Shown: in pieces, positions 13,929 to 17,155 of the stretch | Position numbering within the stretch: position 1 is the stretch's first letter | Layout: each line of letters opens with the position of its first letter | Assembly (NCBI GenBank): GCA_964579725.1 | Contig: CAZOHG010000068.1 | Coordinates: 1-17,155 of the forward strand | Reading direction: 5' to 3' | DNA: 17,155 bases | DNA from: CAZOHG01 sp964579725 | GTDB taxonomy: Bacteria > Zhuqueibacterota > JdFR-76 > BMS3Abin05 | Made by a program: the position numbers and the translations under genes | Notes under the pieces: model-generated | The model's database searches: none | What the model was told of the DNA's origin: nothing | The model's input: the letters and a program-made list of their open reading frames with translations, nothing else

Positions 13929-14911
13929 CGTTTTCCTCCCCGATCCAACGGCAAGGTTTGGAGAATGCCCTTGATTTCCGGATCGATAATATATTTGTTG
14001 TGGATTTTGGGCAGAATATCCTGAAGCGTTTCCAGATACAGGCGCCGCCGCGTCACGTCTTTGGCACTGGTGTAGGCTTTCCACACCTCAATAAAGTTCT
14101 CGGCGTCCCCTTTTGCCCGGTTCACGCGATTGAGAGCGTACCCCTCGGCTTTCCGAATGGTTTTTTCCGCTTCGCCCTTGGCCTGGGGGACGGCCTTGTT
14201 GTAGGCCTCCCAGGCCTGGTTAATCATTCGCTCTTTTTCCTGCTTGGCTTCGTTGACTTCGTTAAAGGCCGGTTTGACCGGGTCCGGCGGGTTGACATCC
14301 TGCAATTTCACCGTCACAATTTTGATGCCCGAACGGTAGGAATCCATGATTTTTTGCAGTTCGATTTGCACATTTTGGGCGATCTCCGTACGTCCCACGG
14401 TCAGAACTTCGCTGACGCTACGATCACCCACCACTTCCCGCATGACGGCTTCGGAAATATCCCGAAGGGTTTTTTCCGGGTTGCGGACGTCGAAGAGGAA
14501 ATCGCGCGCATTTTTGATTCGGTAACGCACCACCCATTCCACCACGGCAACATTTAAATCGCCAGTCAGCATGAGAGATTCGTTGTCAAATCGCTGGCTC
14601 GAATAGATAGTACGCACGCCCGCCTTCAGGGTGCGGAAACCGAATTCTTCTTTAAAAATGTATTTCACCTTCACCTTCCGAACGGTTTCCACCCCAAATG
14701 GGATTTTCGTGTGTAACCCCGGTTCCGTGGTTCGCACATATTTGCCGAATCGCATGATGACGCCCTCTTCGTCGGCATCCACCTGGTAAAAGGAGGAACT
14801 GACGAAAATAAGAAGCAACACGGCTGCAATCCCCAACACGACCCATTTTTTGGTCAATCGGGGCATTTTGAAATCGCCGTTTCCGAATTGAAATTGTTTT
14901 CCTGGTGCCAT
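13925..14911 (-). CDS. hflK: HflK, SPFH-domain regulator of FtsH
   Basis: A 328-residue SPFH/band-7 protein with a membrane anchor at about 22-42 (KKWVVLGIAAVLLLIFVSSSF). It continues YQVDADEEGVIMRFGKYVRT, PGLHTKIPFGVETV and LMLTGDLNVAVVEWVVRYRI, with RDISEAVMREVVGDRSVSEV and KLQDVNPPDPVKPAFNEVNE as HflK signatures, and a long helical tail (EKERMINQAWEAYNKAVPQA). It lacks the long Gly/Gln-rich cytoplasmic leader of E. coli HflK (419 residues), as do many non-proteobacterial members. GGGAGA lies 6 bases before the ATG at 14911. It is the first gene of a two-gene operon with hflC. Confidence 0.94.
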   Translation of the reverse strand: MAPGKQFQFGNGDFKMPRLTKKWVVLGIAAVLLLIFVSSSFYQVDADEEGVIMRFGKYVRTTEPGLHTKIPFGVETVRKVKVKYIFKEEFGFRTLKAGVRTIYSSQRFDNESLMLTGDLNVAVVEWVVRYRIKNARDFLFDVRNPEKTLRDISEAVMREVVGDRSVSEVLTVGRTEIAQNVQIELQKIMDSYRSGIKIVTVKLQDVNPPDPVKPAFNEVNEAKQEKERMINQAWEAYNKAVPQAKGEAEKTIRKAEGYALNRVNRAKGDAENFIEVWKAYTSAKDVTRRRLYLETLQDILPKIHNKYIIDPEIKGILQTLPLDRGGKR

Positions 14912-14942
14912 TTTTTCTCCCGATTTTTTTTACACGCACTTT

Positions 14943-14971
14943 AGTATACCAAAGTTTGAAGGCAGATGCAA
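14943..14971 (-). promoter_or_regulatory. Sigma70-type promoter of hflKC
   Basis: On the minus strand TTGCAT (14971-14966), a 17-base spacer, and TATACT (14948-14943). The leader before the hflK ATG at 14911 would be about 25 bases. Spacing is ideal, with two mismatches in the -35 and one in the -10. Confidence 0.7.
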
Positions 14972-15156
14972 GACTATTTTGGGCAATGGAAAAAATGTGT
15001 GCGACCGGATCGATTTATTGGTGCGGATTTTTGACGTTCCCTGGAACTGCCTTATTCCCCGAAAATGAACTGAGTTGACAAATTACCGATCGGTGTTCTG
15101 CGCGACCGCCCTCCCACAGCAGAATCTCAAAATTTGGATGCTTTGTTTTATTTTCA
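14972..15156. other. Spacer between the hflKC and P1 hydrolase promoters
   Basis: Together with the two flanking promoters this makes a 327-base divergent region. It contains the 10-bp palindrome ACCGATCGGT (15085-15094), preceded by a TTGACA (15075-15080) with no matching -10 box. I see no gene or stable hairpin. Confidence 0.5.
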
Positions 15157-15185
15157 TTGAAATAGACGGATGGATTGATTATCTT
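15157..15185 (+). promoter_or_regulatory. Candidate promoter for the P1 hydrolase gene
   Basis: TTGAAA (15157-15162), 17 bases, TATCTT (15180-15185), pointing at the ATG 53 bases downstream. Both boxes are imperfect, so this is a likely but unproven promoter. Confidence 0.45.
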
Positions 15186-15238
15186 AAAGGCAAATTGTGC
15201 AATCATTTGGCAGAAAAATTCAATGGGTGAGGCGAAAA

Positions 15239-16168
15239 ATGGACTCCATTTGTGACGTTCCCGGTATTCACGTGGGACATGCGGAAAATCTGTCCGCACA
15301 AACCGGCTGTACCGTGGTTTTGTGCGAAGAGGGTGCCGTGGCGGGAGTGGATTTGCGAGGCTCAGCGCCTGGTACCCGTGAAACGGAATTGCTGCGCCCG
15401 GGCTTTTTGGTTCGACGCGTCCACGCTGTGGTTTTGGCCGGTGGTTCGGCTTTTGGATTGGACGCGGCCGGGGGAGTACAAAAATATCTGGAAGAGCGCG
15501 GCAAAGGCTACGACGCCCGAGGGATTCGTGTTCCCATTGTGCCGACCGCTGTCATTTTCGATTTGGCTAACGGAGACCCCACCGTTAAGCCAGACCAAAA
15601 AATGGGATACGAAGCGTGCATGAAGGCCAGTGCAACCGAAATGCGTCGCGGACGCGTGGGAGTTGGCGCCGGGGCAACGGTGGGGAAAATTCTCGGCATG
15701 GAATTTTCGATGCCCGCCGGTGTAGGAATGGCTTCGGAAACGCTTCCGGGGGATATTATTGTGGCGGCCTTGGTGGTGGTTAATTCCCTGGGCGACGTGG
15801 TCAATCTCCAAAACGGAGAGATTGTGGCGGGTGCCCGAAACCCCCTTGGGAAGGGCTTTTTGGACACCGTGGCTTTCATGAAACGCCAGAGCTTTGAATC
15901 GCCCCTGCCGACGGAAAACACCACATTGGCGGTGGTAGCAACCAACGCCGAATTTGACAAAGAGGGGATTAACAAATTAGCCCAAATGGCTCAAAACGGC
16001 ATCGGCCGTACCATTCGGCCCGCCCACACCATGTACGACGGCGATTTGGTTTTCGCCCTGAGCTACGGAAGCAAACAATCGGATGTGAATCTTTTGGGAG
16101 AAGTGGCAGCGGAGGTGGTTGCGCGGGCTATTTTAGATGCGGTAACGGCCGGGCAGAAGGAAATGTAA
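15239..16168 (+). CDS. P1-family (DmpA/NylC-like) N-terminal-nucleophile hydrolase
   Basis: A 309-residue member of the DmpA/BapA/NylC fold. It starts ICDVPGIHVGHAENLSAQTG and continues LLRPGFLVRRVHAVVLAGGS, AFGLDAAGGVQKYLEERG and GRVGVGAGATVGKILGM. The self-cleavage site appears to be Asn227-Thr228 in ENTTLAVVATNAEF, and GRTIRPAHTMYDGDLVFALS follows. Cleavage makes Thr228 the N-terminal nucleophile, as with Asn-Thr in the nylon-oligomer hydrolase NylC. Relatives act as aminopeptidases or amidases on small peptides, D-amino acid amides, beta-peptides or nylon oligomers; the natural substrate is often unknown. I chose the ATG at 15239 because GAGG lies 7 bases before it. A GTG at 15197 would add 14 residues with no family match. 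The phosphatase gene follows after 51 bases. Confidence 0.88.
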   Translation: MDSICDVPGIHVGHAENLSAQTGCTVVLCEEGAVAGVDLRGSAPGTRETELLRPGFLVRRVHAVVLAGGSAFGLDAAGGVQKYLEERGKGYDARGIRVPIVPTAVIFDLANGDPTVKPDQKMGYEACMKASATEMRRGRVGVGAGATVGKILGMEFSMPAGVGMASETLPGDIIVAALVVVNSLGDVVNLQNGEIVAGARNPLGKGFLDTVAFMKRQSFESPLPTENTTLAVVATNAEFDKEGINKLAQMAQNGIGRTIRPAHTMYDGDLVFALSYGSKQSDVNLLGEVAAEVVARAILDAVTAGQKEM

Positions 16169-16219
16169 AATCGACAGGCGGATCAGAAACACCCTAAGCC
16201 AAACAAGGAGAGAAAATCC

Positions 16220-17026
16220 ATGCCTTTAGAGCGGCGTTTGAAAGTAGCAATAGAAGCGGCAGAGGAAGCGGGAAAAATCATTCGCGAAATTTACGACGGT
16301 GATTTTACGGTCAAATATAAAGACGCAGAGGAAGAGGACCCCGTCACGCTGGCCGACAAAAAATCGGACGCAAAAATCCAAGAAATCCTTCTTCGGGCCT
16401 TTCCCAAGGACGGCTGGTTGTCGGAAGAAACGCTCGATTCGGAGGAACGGCTCCAAAAGGATTGGGTTTGGATTGTGGATCCAATGGACGGCACGCGTGA
16501 ATTTGTGCAGCACATTCCCGAATTTTCCGTGTCCATTGGCCTTGCTTTTAAGTGGGAACCCGTGCTTGGGGTGATTTTGAATCCAGTTGCAGGGGAGCTT
16601 TTTACGGCAGCTAAGGGAAAAGGGGCCTTTTTGAACGGCCGGCCCATTCATGTAAATGAAATTCCTTCTGTCTCGAAAGCGCGATTGTTGGTTAGCCGCA
16701 CGTACACCAAGAAAGGCAAATTGGACTGGCTGCGGTCCCATTTTGAGAACTTCGTGTCGTTGGGCAGCATCGCCTACAAATTGGCGGCTGTGGCAGAGGG
16801 CAGGGGAGATGCGGTGATTAGTTTTCATCCCCAATACGAATGGGATGTGTGTGCCGGAGACATTTTGATTCGAGAGGCGGGCGGGGTATTTATTTTGCCA
16901 ACGGGGCAACCTATTCGGTACAATCGGAAAGACGCCCATTTGCCAGCCGGAACCATTGGCTGTCCGATTTCCGTGAAAAACGAATTACTGGCCTTTGTGC
17001 GAACATATTCGAAAAAACTGGGCTAA
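16220..17026 (+). CDS. Inositol monophosphatase / CysQ-family phosphatase
   Basis: A 268-residue member of the FIG superfamily. Metal ligands are present: E69 and E70 in LSEET, then D87 and D90 in WIVDPMDGTREF, and D209 in YEWDVCAGDILIREAGG. The DPVTLADKKSD segment (40-50) also fits. Members remove phosphate from inositol monophosphate, 3'-phosphoadenosine 5'-phosphate (CysQ), histidinol phosphate or fructose bisphosphate using Mg2+. TREF after DPMDG, in place of TxNF, and the early DPVT lean towards the CysQ/bisphosphate-nucleotidase side, but this is not decisive. AAGGAGAG sits before the ATG at 16220. It may share the transcript of the P1 hydrolase gene. Confidence 0.88.
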   Translation: MPLERRLKVAIEAAEEAGKIIREIYDGDFTVKYKDAEEEDPVTLADKKSDAKIQEILLRAFPKDGWLSEETLDSEERLQKDWVWIVDPMDGTREFVQHIPEFSVSIGLAFKWEPVLGVILNPVAGELFTAAKGKGAFLNGRPIHVNEIPSVSKARLLVSRTYTKKGKLDWLRSHFENFVSLGSIAYKLAAVAEGRGDAVISFHPQYEWDVCAGDILIREAGGVFILPTGQPIRYNRKDAHLPAGTIGCPISVKNELLAFVRTYSKKLG

Positions 17027-17034
17027 TACGTGGA

Positions 17035-17053
17035 GGGTGAAGGGCCTTCACCC
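17035..17053. repeat. Hairpin after the phosphatase gene
   Basis: GGGTGAAG, loop GGC, CTTCACCC forms a perfect 8-bp stem 9 bases after the phosphatase stop. No T run follows, so it is either a non-classical terminator, an mRNA 3' stabiliser, or part of a repeat. Confidence 0.5.
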
Positions 17054-17127
17054 ACAAGTGAAGAGAACGGACTGGGGAGTCGGCCCGTGTCTGTAGAAAC
17101 GGGAAAAACTTCTGAAATCGAAAATCT

Positions 17128-17154
17128 GCGTTTTTGTTCGTCAATCAAAAACGC
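17128..17154. repeat. Inverted repeat at the window end
   Basis: GCGTTTTTG (17128-17136) and CAAAAACGC (17146-17154) are perfect 9-bp inverted copies around a 9-base loop. The window ends one base later, so flanking context is missing. Confidence 0.4.
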
Positions 17155-17155
17155 G

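Noticed and set aside
13929..14084. N-terminal extension of HflC
   Set aside because: Falls inside hflK and would place the membrane anchor 57 residues in; the ATG at 13928 gives the family N-terminus.

Overview
The window looks like a chromosomal piece from an uncultured Gram-negative bacterium. It is probably a metagenome-assembled or draft contig, because it contains a run of exactly 100 Ns (5728-5827). The Gram-negative call rests on an Mla-type lipid-transport operon. The MlaD-like protein ends in a long helical tail with a GKGTLGKL...DDSLY pattern that I associate with Bacteroidetes/FCB-type MCE proteins, so an FCB-group relative (Calditrichota/KSB1-like) is my tentative guess. No rRNA, tRNA, CRISPR array, transposase or phage gene was seen.

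Layout. (1) 4-1935 (+): an Old Yellow Enzyme/2,4-dienoyl-CoA-reductase-type flavoprotein with a Leu where the family usually has its proton-donor Tyr. (2) 1936-3461: a gene-poor stretch around a small NifX/NifB-like protein (2341-2760, -). It holds a same-strand coding remnant just behind that gene, a degenerate repeat-like element, a perfect 12-bp inverted repeat, and an almost consensus sigma70 promoter. (3) 3462-8542 (+): a tight operon of an RND/MMPL-type exporter, a 44-residue small ORF with stop/start overlaps on both sides, a BtaA-like DUF3419 aminocarboxypropyltransferase (broken by the N gap), a two-domain GNAT protein and an alpha/beta hydrolase. This is the best candidate here for an undescribed system: a lipid-like or amphiphilic product made by the enzymes and moved by the exporter. 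(4) 11920-8583 (-): patatin phospholipase, MlaE permease, MlaF ATPase and MlaD substrate-binding protein, all with overlapping ends. It converges on operon 3, so about 8.4 kb is devoted to envelope lipids. (5) 12126-12863 (+): DUF72 protein. (6) 14911-12990 (-): hflK-hflC, with a clear promoter and intrinsic terminator. (7) 15239-17026 (+): a P1-family (NylC/DmpA-like) self-cleaving hydrolase and an inositol-monophosphatase/CysQ-family phosphatase. The window ends in two hairpin-forming sequences.

How the genes fit together: operon 3 and the Mla operon both point to envelope lipid chemistry and transport. HflKC fits membrane-protein quality control. The flavoprotein, P1 hydrolase and phosphatase look like independent metabolic genes. 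All functional calls come from motif recognition by eye, with no database search.
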